Part shown: positions 35,896 to 44,563 of the stretch, piece by piece
Position numbering within the stretch: the first letter of the stretch is position 1
Layout: each line of letters opens with the position of its first letter
Source of the DNA: an uncultured Verrucomicrobiota bacterium
Lineage (GTDB): Bacteria; Verrucomicrobiota; Verrucomicrobiia; Verrucomicrobiales; Verrucomicrobiaceae
Direction of reading: 5' to 3'
Assembly (NCBI GenBank): GCA_903838675.1
Contig: CAILZI010000069.1
Coordinates: forward strand, 1-55,231
Length of the DNA stretch: 55,231 nucleotides
The notes under the pieces: generated by a model
The model's input: the letters and a program-made list of their open reading frames with translations, nothing else
Databases searched by the model: none
Told to the model about the DNA's origin: nothing
Made by a program: the position numbers and the translations under genes

Positions 35896-36921
35896 ATGAA
35901 TCCCTCCCATCTCGCCCGACTCCTCTGTGCACTACTCCCGCTTCTGCTCACCAGTTGCAGCAAAGAAGCGGGCTATGAGATTCGTGGGGACAAGGTGGTC
36001 TGGAACACTTTTGTGGGGGATGGGTTGTTCGGCAAGTGGTCGGAGGCGGTGGTGGTGGGTTCGCAGGGCTTTGAGATTCTGCAGCCGGAGGGCTATGCAA
36101 AGAATGCGCAGTACGTTTTTCACCGCGCAGCGATCATCGAAGGGGCGGATGCGGCGACGTTTCAACTGCTGGAGAAGCAGGGGGGTCTGGCCAAGGATGC
36201 GAAGCGGGTGTATGAGGCCGGGGCGGTGATCGTGGGGGCGGATCCGGCCAGCTTTGAACGTGCGGGCATGGAAGGACTGGGGCGGGACAAAAAGGATTAC
36301 TATCTGGGCACGCTGCCGTTGCATGTGCGTGATGTGGCCAGCTTCAAAGTGCTGGATGCAAATGCTGTCAGGAAGAACGACCACATCTGGGCGCGGGACA
36401 ATCTGGACTACTATGTGGAGATGGAGGCCATCCCCATTGCCGACCCGGCCACGTTTCAGGTGATTCAGTCCTGGTATGCGAAGGATGCGCGGAAGGTGTA
36501 CTTCGGTAGCAAGGTCCTTTACGGGGCGGATGCGGCCAGCTTTCAGGGCATCGGCGGAGAGTCGGGCGAGTTCGCCAAAGATGCCACGCACGTTTATTGC
36601 CAGGGGCAGGCGGTGGAAGTCTGCGATGCCGCGACGTTTCAGTTGCTCAAGTGCCGCTTCGCCAAGGACAGCAAGCATAGCTACTTCTGCTATCAAAGCG
36701 AGAGCCCACCGCTCGTGCTGCCCGGTTCGGATGGGCAGACCTTTGAAGTGATCGGCCCCTCATCGCAGGGCTATGGCTATGCCAAAGACGCCCGGCAAGT
36801 CTATCAGGGTGGCAATGTCATCAAGGGGGCTGACCCCGCGACCTTTGTGGTGGATCCCACCGACTCTGAAAAGGCCTCGGACAAGAACCGGCACTACCAT
36901 TACGGCGAACCTGTGCCGTAG
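35896..36921 (+). CDS. DKNYY-repeat lipoprotein
   Basis: 341 residues. The signal ends in a lipobox (LLPLLLTSC), so the protein is lipid-anchored. The mature part is built from DKNYY-type repeats, each with an aromatic K(D/N)-x-x-VY/YY core: YAKNAQYVFH, LAKDAKRVYEAG, GRDKKDYYLGTL, VRKNDHIWARDN, YAKDARKVYFGS, FAKDATHVYCQG, FAKDSKHSYFC and YAKDARQVYQGG. These alternate with GADPATF-type turns, roughly every 40-50 residues. The family has no known function. The gene begins 14 bases after higA on the same strand. Confidence 0.82.
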   Translation: MNPSHLARLLCALLPLLLTSCSKEAGYEIRGDKVVWNTFVGDGLFGKWSEAVVVGSQGFEILQPEGYAKNAQYVFHRAAIIEGADAATFQLLEKQGGLAKDAKRVYEAGAVIVGADPASFERAGMEGLGRDKKDYYLGTLPLHVRDVASFKVLDANAVRKNDHIWARDNLDYYVEMEAIPIADPATFQVIQSWYAKDARKVYFGSKVLYGADAASFQGIGGESGEFAKDATHVYCQGQAVEVCDAATFQLLKCRFAKDSKHSYFCYQSESPPLVLPGSDGQTFEVIGPSSQGYGYAKDARQVYQGGNVIKGADPATFVVDPTDSEKASDKNRHYHYGEPVP

Positions 36922-37041
36922 GATCCTCCGTGGTGGTGGTGATTCGCGAGGGACGCTGATTTGATAGGCGCTTTGCCCAGCGACTTCGTGGCGCATTCTT
37001 CTCGACCACCGGCCATTCGCTCTCCAAGTTCGCGGCCCGAT

Positions 37042-38097
37042 ATGCCTACTGCCACTCGCGACATTTTTCTCGGCACCGATTCCGGAGCCACCACTTCCAA
37101 GACCGGCGGCGTTTTCGCCAACGGTGAACCCGTCTCCACGCACCTCCGTCAGAGCTCGACCAATTCCCAAAATGGCACGGCTGCCGTGGTGGCCGGCTGG
37201 GTCGAAGGAGCAGAGGGATTCCTCAAGGACAACGGCCTCACGTGGGACCGCGTCGCTGCTGCAGGACTCGCCCTGCCGGGCCCTTACCAGGTCTATGGCG
37301 TACTCGACAAATCTTCCAATTTGCCGGACAGCTTCACCGGCTGGAATTTCCATGCCGAGTACTCCGCAGCGATCGCCAAGGCCGCTGGCCGCGAGATCCC
37401 TCTCTATGTGGGAAATGATGGTGACTTCGGCGGCGTGGGCGAGGCCGCCCGCGTGCGTGGCGAAACCAAAGCGACCGTGCTTTTGTTGGCTCCCGGTTCC
37501 GGCTTGGGCGCTGCTTACATTGATATCAATGGTCTCCCGCTCAGCGGCGATCACCTCGCTGGCATGGAGGGCGGGCACATGCCCATCCCGCGTCACCTCC
37601 TCGGCCATGGTCTGGATGAAGTTCCGGCATTTCGTTGTGGCTGCGGTCGCGACTGGGGTTGCATTGAGGCCTACTCCACCATCTCCGGCCTGACGCAGTT
37701 CCTTGAGTTCTTCCTGCCGAAGTATCCGGATCACGAACTCGCCCTCAGCAACGACACGCCCAAGAGCAAAGGCTTCTCCCTGCGTGGTCGCGCACAAAAG
37801 GGCGATCCTCTTGCCCTCGAGATATTCGACATTCAGGCCCGCGCCCTCGGCATCCATGTGGCGAATTTATCGATGGCTCTCGACCCCGGCATCGTCGTCA
37901 TCGGCGGTGGTCTGGTGGATCCCGAAAGCACGACACCCGAGTTCCGCGAGCGCTACCTCGGTGGCATCCGCGCTGCTGCGCTGCCCTATCTTTTCCCGAA
38001 ACAGCGTGCGGAGCTTAAGATCGTGCCTGCAACCCTTGGTGAGCTTTCTCAATCCATCGGGGCCGCACTCGTGGCGCTCTATTCTTCCAAGGATTAA
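37042..38097 (+). CDS. ROK-family sugar kinase
   Basis: 351 residues from ATG 37042. An N-terminal phosphate loop is IFLGTDSGATTSKTGG. The ROK signature follows as LAPGSGLGAAYIDINGLPLSGDHLAGMEGGHMP, and the zinc-binding cysteine cluster is FRCGCGRDWGCIEAYST. The acidic catalytic residue is in NDGDFGGVGEA. Such proteins phosphorylate glucose or other hexoses; without a helix-turn-helix domain it is the kinase, not the repressor, type. The CYTH-domain gene starts seven bases after its stop, so they share an operon. Confidence 0.88.
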   Translation: MPTATRDIFLGTDSGATTSKTGGVFANGEPVSTHLRQSSTNSQNGTAAVVAGWVEGAEGFLKDNGLTWDRVAAAGLALPGPYQVYGVLDKSSNLPDSFTGWNFHAEYSAAIAKAAGREIPLYVGNDGDFGGVGEAARVRGETKATVLLLAPGSGLGAAYIDINGLPLSGDHLAGMEGGHMPIPRHLLGHGLDEVPAFRCGCGRDWGCIEAYSTISGLTQFLEFFLPKYPDHELALSNDTPKSKGFSLRGRAQKGDPLALEIFDIQARALGIHVANLSMALDPGIVVIGGGLVDPESTTPEFRERYLGGIRAAALPYLFPKQRAELKIVPATLGELSQSIGAALVALYSSKD

Positions 38098-38104
38098 GCT
38101 CCCC

Positions 38105-38566
38105 ATGGGAACTGAGATCGAACGCAAATACCTCCTCAAGTCCGGCGAGTGGCAGCCCAACGGCCCGGGCCGCCGGATGGCACAGGGGTATCTTTCCCGC
38201 GATCCCGACCGCACGGTGCGAGTGCGCCTTGTGGGTGATGAAGCCTTCATGACGGTGAAGAGCCGCCGCACGGGCATCACGCGCACGGAGATCGAGTTTC
38301 CCATCACTCTGGAGCATGCGCGGGACCTGCTGCTGCTGTGTCATCAGCCGCTGATCGACAAAACGCGGCATCAAGTTGTACACGAAGGCATGCTGTGGGA
38401 GGTGGATGTCTTCCACGGCGCGAATGACGGGCTCGTTGTGGCGGAGATCGAACTGCCTGCGGAGGACACGCCGTTTGCGCTGCCCGAGTGGATCGGCGAA
38501 GAGGTGAGCCATGACATGCGCTACACGAACTCGAATCTGTGTGCCGTGCCGTTTAGGGAGTGGTAG
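38105..38566 (+). CDS. CYTH-domain phosphohydrolase (triphosphate tunnel family)
   Basis: 153 residues from ATG 38105. The family mark ExExK appears at the start (TEIERKYLLK), and further acidic/basic strands line the expected tunnel: RTVRVRLVGDEAFMTVKSR, RTEIEFPI, WEVDVFHGANDGLVVAEIELP. Members cleave inorganic triphosphate or related substrates in the cytoplasm with metal ions. Size fits the NE0042/ygiF-short group of about 150 residues. It is directly behind the ROK kinase gene, perhaps only by operon convenience. Confidence 0.9.
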   Translation: MGTEIERKYLLKSGEWQPNGPGRRMAQGYLSRDPDRTVRVRLVGDEAFMTVKSRRTGITRTEIEFPITLEHARDLLLLCHQPLIDKTRHQVVHEGMLWEVDVFHGANDGLVVAEIELPAEDTPFALPEWIGEEVSHDMRYTNSNLCAVPFREW

Positions 38567-38567
38567 C

Positions 38568-38724
38568 GGAGCGCGGACTTTAGTCCGCAGCAGGTCGCTT
38601 GTGCTGGGCGTGGGGTTTCCACGTTCAATGCCGGAAGCACGGTGACGCTCGGTGTGAAGAGTGGTGATGGGTGTTTAAGAACGATGAGCGTCGGCGGAGT
38701 GCTGCGGACTGAAGTCCGCGCTCC
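38568..38724. repeat. REP/BIME-like element, left of the RAYT gene
   Basis: The ends are facing palindromes: GGAGCGCGGACTTTAGTCCG at 38568-38587 and the complementary CTGCGGACTGAAGTCCGCGC ending in TCC at 38724. A copy at 39449-39601 has nearly identical ends (about 30 bases left, 40 right) with a diverged middle. The right end continues into GGGGGCTTAT, shared by both copies. The element ends six bases before the RAYT stop. Confidence 0.8.
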
Positions 38725-38730
38725 GGGGGC

Positions 38731-39405
38731 TTATTCTTCTTTGTTCACGTTGGTCCATGGCCAGGCTTTCCAATCGGATACCTGTGCGGCCTTGACGGGA
38801 TTGTTCCGAATGTAGCGGATGGTTCTTTCCTGATGATCGGGATCACGCATATAAGTGTCCCAGTAGTCTCTCTGCCAGAACGGGGTTTGCAGTCCCAGCA
38901 AGGCATTGGCGGCACGGGCAGTGACGCCTTTCCATTGCTGCAGAATCTTTCGCATCGGCACATCAGCGACCTCAAACAGCACATGCACATGGTTTGGCAT
39001 GATCGTCCAGGCGTGCAGTCGATAGTGTCTGCCATCGAACTTTCGTATGGCCTCTGCGACGAGCTGTGAAATGCGATCATCTCTCAGATGACAAACGCCG
39101 TGGCCAAGATCGAGCCATGATTCAAGCTGAGTGCGGCGCTCGCGATCATCCTCGATCTTCAGCAGCTTTTTCCACTCGTCCTGTAGTTCCTCGGGGAAAC
39201 TGTCAGCCAGACGGAAGGTCACGAACTGCGTCAGCCCAGGCTCGTCGCGATGCGGCACGTATCCGCGTTCATTCCAGCCTTGAAAGCCTTTGATTTTTTC
39301 CTCGCACGTTGGCTTTGGCGAGATTTCGCGTTGTTGCTCGACAACCCTCCGCACTTCTGGCCGATGTGGTGGGCCTGCGCGGCGTGAATGAGGCGTTTCG
39401 CTCAT
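38731..39405 (-). CDS. REP-associated tyrosine transposase (RAYT)
   Basis: 224 residues of the Y1/HUH transposase family. The HUH motif is in MPNHVHVLFEV (near 140) and the catalytic tyrosine region is DYWDTYMRDPDHQERTIRYIRNNPVKA near 185-210. The N-terminal RGYVPHRDEPGLTQFVTFRL is typical of RAYTs. These are single-copy transposases that act on REP palindromes and are thought to spread them. It is flanked on both sides by copies of one palindromic element (38568-38724 and 39449-39601), so this is a complete REPtron. Confidence 0.92.
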   Translation of the reverse strand: MSETPHSRRAGPPHRPEVRRVVEQQREISPKPTCEEKIKGFQGWNERGYVPHRDEPGLTQFVTFRLADSFPEELQDEWKKLLKIEDDRERRTQLESWLDLGHGVCHLRDDRISQLVAEAIRKFDGRHYRLHAWTIMPNHVHVLFEVADVPMRKILQQWKGVTARAANALLGLQTPFWQRDYWDTYMRDPDHQERTIRYIRNNPVKAAQVSDWKAWPWTNVNKEE

Positions 39406-39448
39406 GCTGTGAGAGAACGAAAATCATCGCAGCATGCAAACGGAAAAG

Positions 39449-39601
39449 GAGCGCGGACTTCAGTCCGCAGCAGGTCGCTCAAGCTTAATGTGTGTTTTCC
39501 GCATTGAACGTCGCAAGCATGGCGACCCTCGGTTTAAAGAGGGATGATGGGGGAAGAGCTAGGTGCTTCGGCGGAGTGCTGCGGACTGAAGTCCGCGCTC
39601 C
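39449..39601. repeat. REP/BIME-like element, right of the RAYT gene
   Basis: Second copy of the element at 38568-38724, in the same direction. Left end GGAGCGCGGACTTCAGTCCG and right end GGACTGAAGTCCGCGCTCC are inverted copies of each other. The middle has diverged by base changes and small indels. It lies between the RAYT start and the ADP-ribosylglycohydrolase gene. Confidence 0.8.
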
Positions 39602-39620
39602 GGGGGCTTATGCGTTAAAC

Positions 39621-40505
39621 TCAGCATGCCGCGAGAAACTCTTCCAGCAGCGGCTTTGCCAGCAAGCCTTCACGCCATGCGGCGGGAATCGCTTCGATGC
39701 CATGGGCTGCACCAAGAACCATGCCGAGGGCGAGGGCACGGGCGCAGTTGTCGCCACCTGCCATGGCGTTTTCGATGGTAGCGGTGGCGAAGTCCTGGCC
39801 GTGATGGCGTATGAGCCATAGCACGGCGGGCAGTGCCTGCGGAATAGGGCAGGCACGGCCTAGCTGGCCGATAGCATCGCTATCCAATGCGGACTCGGCG
39901 GATTTCAAAGCCCATGCAGGCGCGGTGTCGGTGATGACGCTTTGCAGTTCGCCGCCATGCAGCAGGCGATGCGTGGCCCGGGCGAGGAATTCTGCGCATT
40001 CGATGGCTTCGGGTGAGCGATGCGTGATCACGGTCTGCTCGATCGCAGCGGCGACGGCTTCGGACTCGGGCTTGTCCGCCAGGAAGGCCATGAGGGGTGC
40101 GATGCGGGCGGGTCCGGCGAGCTCGTCGGAAGGAGCGCCGCTTGCGGCGGCGGTGGCACCACCTTCGAGATTGGCGAGGGTGCCCTTGGTGGCCTTGTCC
40201 ACGTAGTCGTTGTAGGTCGGCCACATGGCCTTCCAGTCGGCGAGGAAGGCGGTGGCGTCCCAGCGGCGCTCGCGCTGAAGAAACTCCAGCAGACGCAGGG
40301 CTTGATCTCCCGCATGGCCTTGGGCACCGGCCTGCTTGTGTGGGTGGTAGGAGTCTGCGCCCGGGGCGAGGTAGCCTGTCACGCGGCCATGCTTTTTCAG
40401 GAGCAGCGCGGGATCGTAAATCCAGTGCACGCCGAGAGAAATGGATTCGGAAATGAAGCTGCCCTGCAGCATGCCTGCGAGGCGGGAGGAGAAGTCGGGA
40501 GTCAT
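39621..40505 (-). CDS. ADP-ribosylglycohydrolase family protein
   Basis: 294 residues from ATG 40505 (MTPDFSSRLAGMLQGSFISES); a longer start at 40532 is less like the family. Members cleave ADP-ribose from proteins or other acceptors with two magnesium ions. Visible marks are GDQALRLLEFL after HPHKQAGAQGH, and the C-terminal metal-binding block MAGGDNCARALALGMVLGAAHG near 255. The first metal motif is somewhat degenerate (acidic residues in HAGDQAL rather than the usual TDDT), so activity is likely but not proven. The gene stands alone beside the REPtron. Confidence 0.85.
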   Translation of the reverse strand: MTPDFSSRLAGMLQGSFISESISLGVHWIYDPALLLKKHGRVTGYLAPGADSYHPHKQAGAQGHAGDQALRLLEFLQRERRWDATAFLADWKAMWPTYNDYVDKATKGTLANLEGGATAAASGAPSDELAGPARIAPLMAFLADKPESEAVAAAIEQTVITHRSPEAIECAEFLARATHRLLHGGELQSVITDTAPAWALKSAESALDSDAIGQLGRACPIPQALPAVLWLIRHHGQDFATATIENAMAGGDNCARALALGMVLGAAHGIEAIPAAWREGLLAKPLLEEFLAAC

Positions 40506-40692
40506 GTGGCGCAGATTACGCATGCCCGGCACAAAGGGGGACTGAAAAATGAACCGAGCGCAGCGAGATAGACTGTCACAGGCAGCCCGAAGGGTGAGTG
40601 AAACGAATCAAAACTGTGGGCAAAGGAACGAGCACTTGTGTGTTTCCAAAGCGTTCGCCATCGTGGAGGCATATTCCACTCTTTCTTCTCCC

Positions 40693-41436
40693 ATGACTCT
40701 CCGCGAACCTGAAATCGTCGAACTCTCCACGCCCACCGGGCCTATGCGCACGCTGGTGCTGCGTCCAGCGGGGGCGGGGCGGTTCCCGGGGCTGTTGTTT
40801 CACTCAGAAATTTTTCAAAACACGGGGCCCATCTGCCGAACTGCCGCCTATCTAGCCGGGCATGGCTTCATCGTGGCGCTGCCTGAAATCTACCATGAGT
40901 ATCTGCCTGCGGGAACGGTGCTGGCCTACGATCAGGCGGGTTCGGACGTGGGCAACAAGCTGAAGACCGAGAAGCCGGTGGCCGCCTACGATGCGGATAA
41001 CCGCGCCGTGCTCGACTACTTGAAAGCCCACTCAGACTGCACTGGTCGGCTGGGCTCTTTTGGCCCCTGCATTGGCGGTCATCTGACCTATCGCGCCGCC
41101 TTGCAGCCGGATGTGGCTGCAGCCACGTGCTTTTACCCCACCGACCTGCACAAGCGCAGCCTGGGTGCGGGCATGAACGATGATTCGCTGGCCCGTGCAG
41201 CAGACATCAAAGGCGAGCTGATGCTCGTCTTTGGCCGCCAGGACCCTCACGTGCCCGCCGAGGGCCGTGCCATGATCTACCAGACTCTCACGGCTGCTGG
41301 AGTGAACTTCACCTGGCATGAATTCAATGCCGCCCATGCCTTCCTGCGCGATGAAGGCCTGCGCTACGATGCGGAGACTGCGCGCCAGGCGCTGGGCATG
41401 ACGGTGGATTTTTTCCGCAGGTGCCTGTGTGAGTAG
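40693..41436 (+). CDS. Dienelactone hydrolase family protein
   Basis: 247 residues from ATG 40693; the frame extends upstream but without family sequence. An alpha/beta hydrolase with the cysteine nucleophile typical of dienelactone hydrolases in GSFGPCIGGHL (Cys near 126). The acid is in FGRQDPHVP and the histidine in FNAAHAFLRDEG. The substrate could be a dienelactone or another small ester; the neighbours give no degradation pathway. It is followed by a 110-base gap with an AT-rich promoter-like run (41440-41455). Confidence 0.9.
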   Translation: MTLREPEIVELSTPTGPMRTLVLRPAGAGRFPGLLFHSEIFQNTGPICRTAAYLAGHGFIVALPEIYHEYLPAGTVLAYDQAGSDVGNKLKTEKPVAAYDADNRAVLDYLKAHSDCTGRLGSFGPCIGGHLTYRAALQPDVAAATCFYPTDLHKRSLGAGMNDDSLARAADIKGELMLVFGRQDPHVPAEGRAMIYQTLTAAGVNFTWHEFNAAHAFLRDEGLRYDAETARQALGMTVDFFRRCLCE

Positions 41437-41547
41437 GCGATATTTTTTTTAATCCCTCCCAAGGAGAACCGTATCCTCACGTTAACCTGACGCCGCCTGT
41501 TCTATAACGCAGGGCAGGCATTCAACCTCATCCCATCGCTAACCACC

Positions 41548-41979
41548 ATGAAAACCGCCGCCTTGTTTTTCTTTATTTTGCTCACCTTCGGCAGCCTCTG
41601 CGTGCGCGCAGACAGCTTTGATTCGCGTGCTGTTCTGGAAATGACGTCTGGCGTCAGCATCGATGCTGCGGTCAAGCGCGGGAAGAAGGAAAACAAGCGG
41701 GTGCTCGTGTTTGCGCTGGATGAGCAGAAGAGAAACCAGAGTTTTCACATCAAGGGCATGCTGGAATTTGAGGAAACCAAGAAGCTGGTGCGTGAGAACT
41801 TCGTGCTCGTGGTCACCGACTTCAAAGACAAGCATATTCGCGATCAGATCGGAAGTGATGGCACCGACCGCCCTATGTATTTCCTGTTCAGCACCGACGG
41901 CAAGATCGTCCAGAAAGGCACCACTGCCATGGGCGGAGCCGCAGGTGCGAAGCTGGTCAAGGAGTGGACCGGCAAGTGA
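41548..41979 (+). CDS. Exported thioredoxin-fold-like protein, unknown function
   Basis: 143 residues with signal peptide MKTAALFFFILLTFGSLCVRAD. The mature part has the layout of a small thioredoxin-like domain (KENKRVLVFALDEQKR, ETKKLVRENFVLVVTDFKDKH, DRPMYFLFSTDGKIVQKGTTA) but lacks the CXXC pair, which is replaced by DEQK-type text. Redox activity is therefore unlikely. It converges on the ABC transporter gene with a nine-base gap. Confidence 0.7.
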   Translation: MKTAALFFFILLTFGSLCVRADSFDSRAVLEMTSGVSIDAAVKRGKKENKRVLVFALDEQKRNQSFHIKGMLEFEETKKLVRENFVLVVTDFKDKHIRDQIGSDGTDRPMYFLFSTDGKIVQKGTTAMGGAAGAKLVKEWTGK

Positions 41980-41988
41980 GGTTGAACC

Positions 41989-43725
41989 TCACTCCGCCGC
42001 CACTTCAGCCGCAATCAACGAGGTGCGGCAGAGGCGGGCGTACATGCCATCCTGGGCGATGAGCTCGTCGTGAGTGCCCTGCTCGATGATGCGGCCGTGG
42101 TCGAGGACGTAGATGCGGTCGGCATTGCGCACGGTGCTGAGACGGTGGGCGATGACGAAGCTGGTGCGGTGCGCCATGAGGTGCTCCAGCGCTTCCTGAA
42201 TCTGGCGCTCGGTCTCGGTGTCCACGCTGGCGGTCGCTTCATCCAACAAGAGGATGGGCGGATTGCGCAGCAGGGCGCGGGCGATGCTGATGCGCTGCTT
42301 TTCACCGACGCTGAGCTTCACGCCGCGTTCGCCCACATGGGTGTCGAGCAGATCGGGCAGACGTTTGACGAAGGCATCGGCGTTGGCGCTTTTTAGGGCT
42401 TCCCAGAGCTGCTCCTCGGTGGCATCGCGTCGGCCGATGACGAGGTTCTCACGTACGGTGCCGTTGAACAAGAAGCTCTCCTGCGTGACGTAGCCGATGT
42501 GGCGGCGCAGCCATGCCTTATTGAGTTCGTGAACGGGTGCGCCGTCGATGGTGATGACGCCTTCATCGTACTCGTAGAAGCGCGTGAGCAGATTGATGAG
42601 CGTGGATTTGCCTGCGCCCGTGGGGCCGACGAGGGCGATGGTCTGACCGGGATGCGCATCGAGCGTGACGCCATGCACCGTGGGTGTTTTGCCTGCATAG
42701 CTGAAGCCGACATTCTCATAGCGCACATGGCCGGTGATGGTGGCCAGCTCTCGCCCTCCTGTTGTGTCGGCTTCAGGTTCAGCATCGAGGATGTCAAACA
42801 CGCGCTCACCGGCAGCGCGCCCGGCCTGCAGAATTTGATTGAGCTGGTGCAGGCTTTCGATGGGATCGTAGAAGAATTTAAGCAGCAGCAGGAATGCTGT
42901 GAGATCTCCGGTTTGAATCTTGCCGGCCATGAGCTGGCGTGCGCCCACCCAAAGCACGATGACCATGCCGAGACTGGTGAAGAACTGCATGCCCGGGCGG
43001 TAGATGGCCCAGACGCGCATGACGTGCAGCGTGGCAGTGCGCAGTGCGCCGCTGGCGCGGTTGAAGCGCTCATGCTCCTCCTTCTCCATGGCGTAGGCTT
43101 TGATCTGGCGCATGCCGGAGACGTTGTCCTGCAGCAGGGAGTTCATGGCGCTGCTGGCCTTGCGCACCTTGCGGTGACGGTCACGTGAGGTGCGGGTGTA
43201 GGTCAGGGCACCTGCCACGAGAAAGGGCAGGGGGATGAGCGCCCAGAGGGTCAGGGAAACATCCGCCTGGAGCATGAACACGCCCACGACGATGATTTGC
43301 AGCACGGAGATGAGTCCCTGCTCGATGCCGTCAATGAGCACACGCTCCACCGAGGGGATGTCCTCGGAGATGGTGGTCATGATGTCGCCGGAGGGGCGGT
43401 TGTCGAACCAGCGGAGCGGGAGGGTTTGCAGGCGCTGGTAGATGTCGCTGCGGAGGTCGTAGATGACCTTCTGCTCAAAAGTGTTGTTGAGCTGGATGCG
43501 CAGGGAATTGAACAGGTGCTGGGCAAAGTAGGCGGCCAGCGCCCACCAGGCGAGCGGGGCGATGCGGTCCCATTGTTTGCCGGGTACAACCACGTCCATG
43601 ACCTCACGGGTGATGTGCGGGAAAACGATGACCATCAGAGTGCCTATGATGGCGCAGGCGATCTGGGCGGAGCCGAGCCAGGGGTAACGACGAAGGTAGG
43701 AAAAGACGCGGGCGATGGTTTTCAA
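41989..43725 (-). CDS. ABC transporter, fused permease and ATP-binding half-transporter
   Basis: 578 residues. Six membrane helices in the first 310 residues form an exporter-type domain (IARVFSYLRRYPWLGSAQIACAIIG, LIPLPFLVAGALTY). The nucleotide-binding domain shows Walker A GPTGAGKST (near 373), signature LSVGEKQRISIARAL (near 476) and Walker B ILLLDEATAS (near 498). It must dimerise to work. Homology of this type covers lipid A (MsbA) and drug exporters; the cargo is not decidable. The gene is alone on its strand. Confidence 0.95.
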   Translation of the reverse strand: MKTIARVFSYLRRYPWLGSAQIACAIIGTLMVIVFPHITREVMDVVVPGKQWDRIAPLAWWALAAYFAQHLFNSLRIQLNNTFEQKVIYDLRSDIYQRLQTLPLRWFDNRPSGDIMTTISEDIPSVERVLIDGIEQGLISVLQIIVVGVFMLQADVSLTLWALIPLPFLVAGALTYTRTSRDRHRKVRKASSAMNSLLQDNVSGMRQIKAYAMEKEEHERFNRASGALRTATLHVMRVWAIYRPGMQFFTSLGMVIVLWVGARQLMAGKIQTGDLTAFLLLLKFFYDPIESLHQLNQILQAGRAAGERVFDILDAEPEADTTGGRELATITGHVRYENVGFSYAGKTPTVHGVTLDAHPGQTIALVGPTGAGKSTLINLLTRFYEYDEGVITIDGAPVHELNKAWLRRHIGYVTQESFLFNGTVRENLVIGRRDATEEQLWEALKSANADAFVKRLPDLLDTHVGERGVKLSVGEKQRISIARALLRNPPILLLDEATASVDTETERQIQEALEHLMAHRTSFVIAHRLSTVRNADRIYVLDHGRIIEQGTHDELIAQDGMYARLCRTSLIAAEVAAE

Positions 43726-43795
43726 ACGGGATGGGAGCTTGATGCTGGCGGGTTAGCAGCTATCTAGCATACGACATACAGCAACAGGCATATAC

Positions 43796-44563
43796 ATGAA
43801 ATACCATCTGGCACGCGGCGAAGAACAGCTCGGCACATTCAACGATCTGGACGTGAGCGCGGGGTTGAGGGAGGGGCGTTTCAAACCCACAGACCTGTGC
43901 TGGGCGGAAGGCATGAAGGAATGGCAGACCTTGAAGTCCCATCTGCAGGAGCTAAACCCAGAGGCCGTTGCGCCGCCCATTGCCGAGCCCCCCTCCATCA
44001 CGGCCCTGCGCGCCGAAGTCCGGCAGGATCAGGTCTACATTCTGGAACTGGCCTCACTGGGCCAGAGATTTGCCGCCAAGCTGATCGATTTAACTCTGCT
44101 CATCGTGCCTTTGTGGGTCATTCTCACGATGTTTTTTGACCCAGCGTTTGTGGAGGAAACCCAGAAACTGCAGAACGATCCGACAGCGATGATGAACGCC
44201 ATGCAGAAGCGGGCGGAGACAATCCAGGCAATGGGCGGTTTAAAACTGCCGCTCGCAAGCTTGTTCTTTGACGCGACGTTGATTGTGAATGTCGTGTTGC
44301 TCACCCTGCGTGGTCAGACGATTGGCAAGCTCTGCCTGGGGATTCAGGTGGTGCGTTGCCCTGAAGGGTCCAAAGCCGGCTTTATCAAGGCGGTGATGCT
44401 GCGGTCCATCCTCTTCACCATTCTCATCTTCACCGGCTTCGTTTACTTCGGAGGTGTGGGTTTGTCGCTGCTGCTGGCCGACTGCCTGATGATCTTCCGC
44501 AAAGACCGCCGCTGCCTTCATGATCTGGTGGCCGACACCCTGGTGGCCAGACGGAACAGGTGA
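43796..44563 (+). CDS. GYF_2-RDD membrane protein
   Basis: 255 residues. Residues 1-50 are a GYF_2 domain (YHLARGEEQLGTFNDLDVSAGLREGRFKPTDLCWAEGMKEWQTL). Residues of about 85-250 are an RDD domain with two or three membrane spans (LGQRFAAKLIDLTLLIVPLWVIL, NVVLLTLRGQTIGKLCLGIQVVR, LLADCLMIFRKDRRCLHDLVADTLV). RDD proteins are ion- or metabolite-linked membrane proteins of unclear function. The 43726-43795 gap carries a short AT-rich leader. Its 3' end abuts the convergent gene at 44564. Confidence 0.88.
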   Translation: MKYHLARGEEQLGTFNDLDVSAGLREGRFKPTDLCWAEGMKEWQTLKSHLQELNPEAVAPPIAEPPSITALRAEVRQDQVYILELASLGQRFAAKLIDLTLLIVPLWVILTMFFDPAFVEETQKLQNDPTAMMNAMQKRAETIQAMGGLKLPLASLFFDATLIVNVVLLTLRGQTIGKLCLGIQVVRCPEGSKAGFIKAVMLRSILFTILIFTGFVYFGGVGLSLLLADCLMIFRKDRRCLHDLVADTLVARRNR

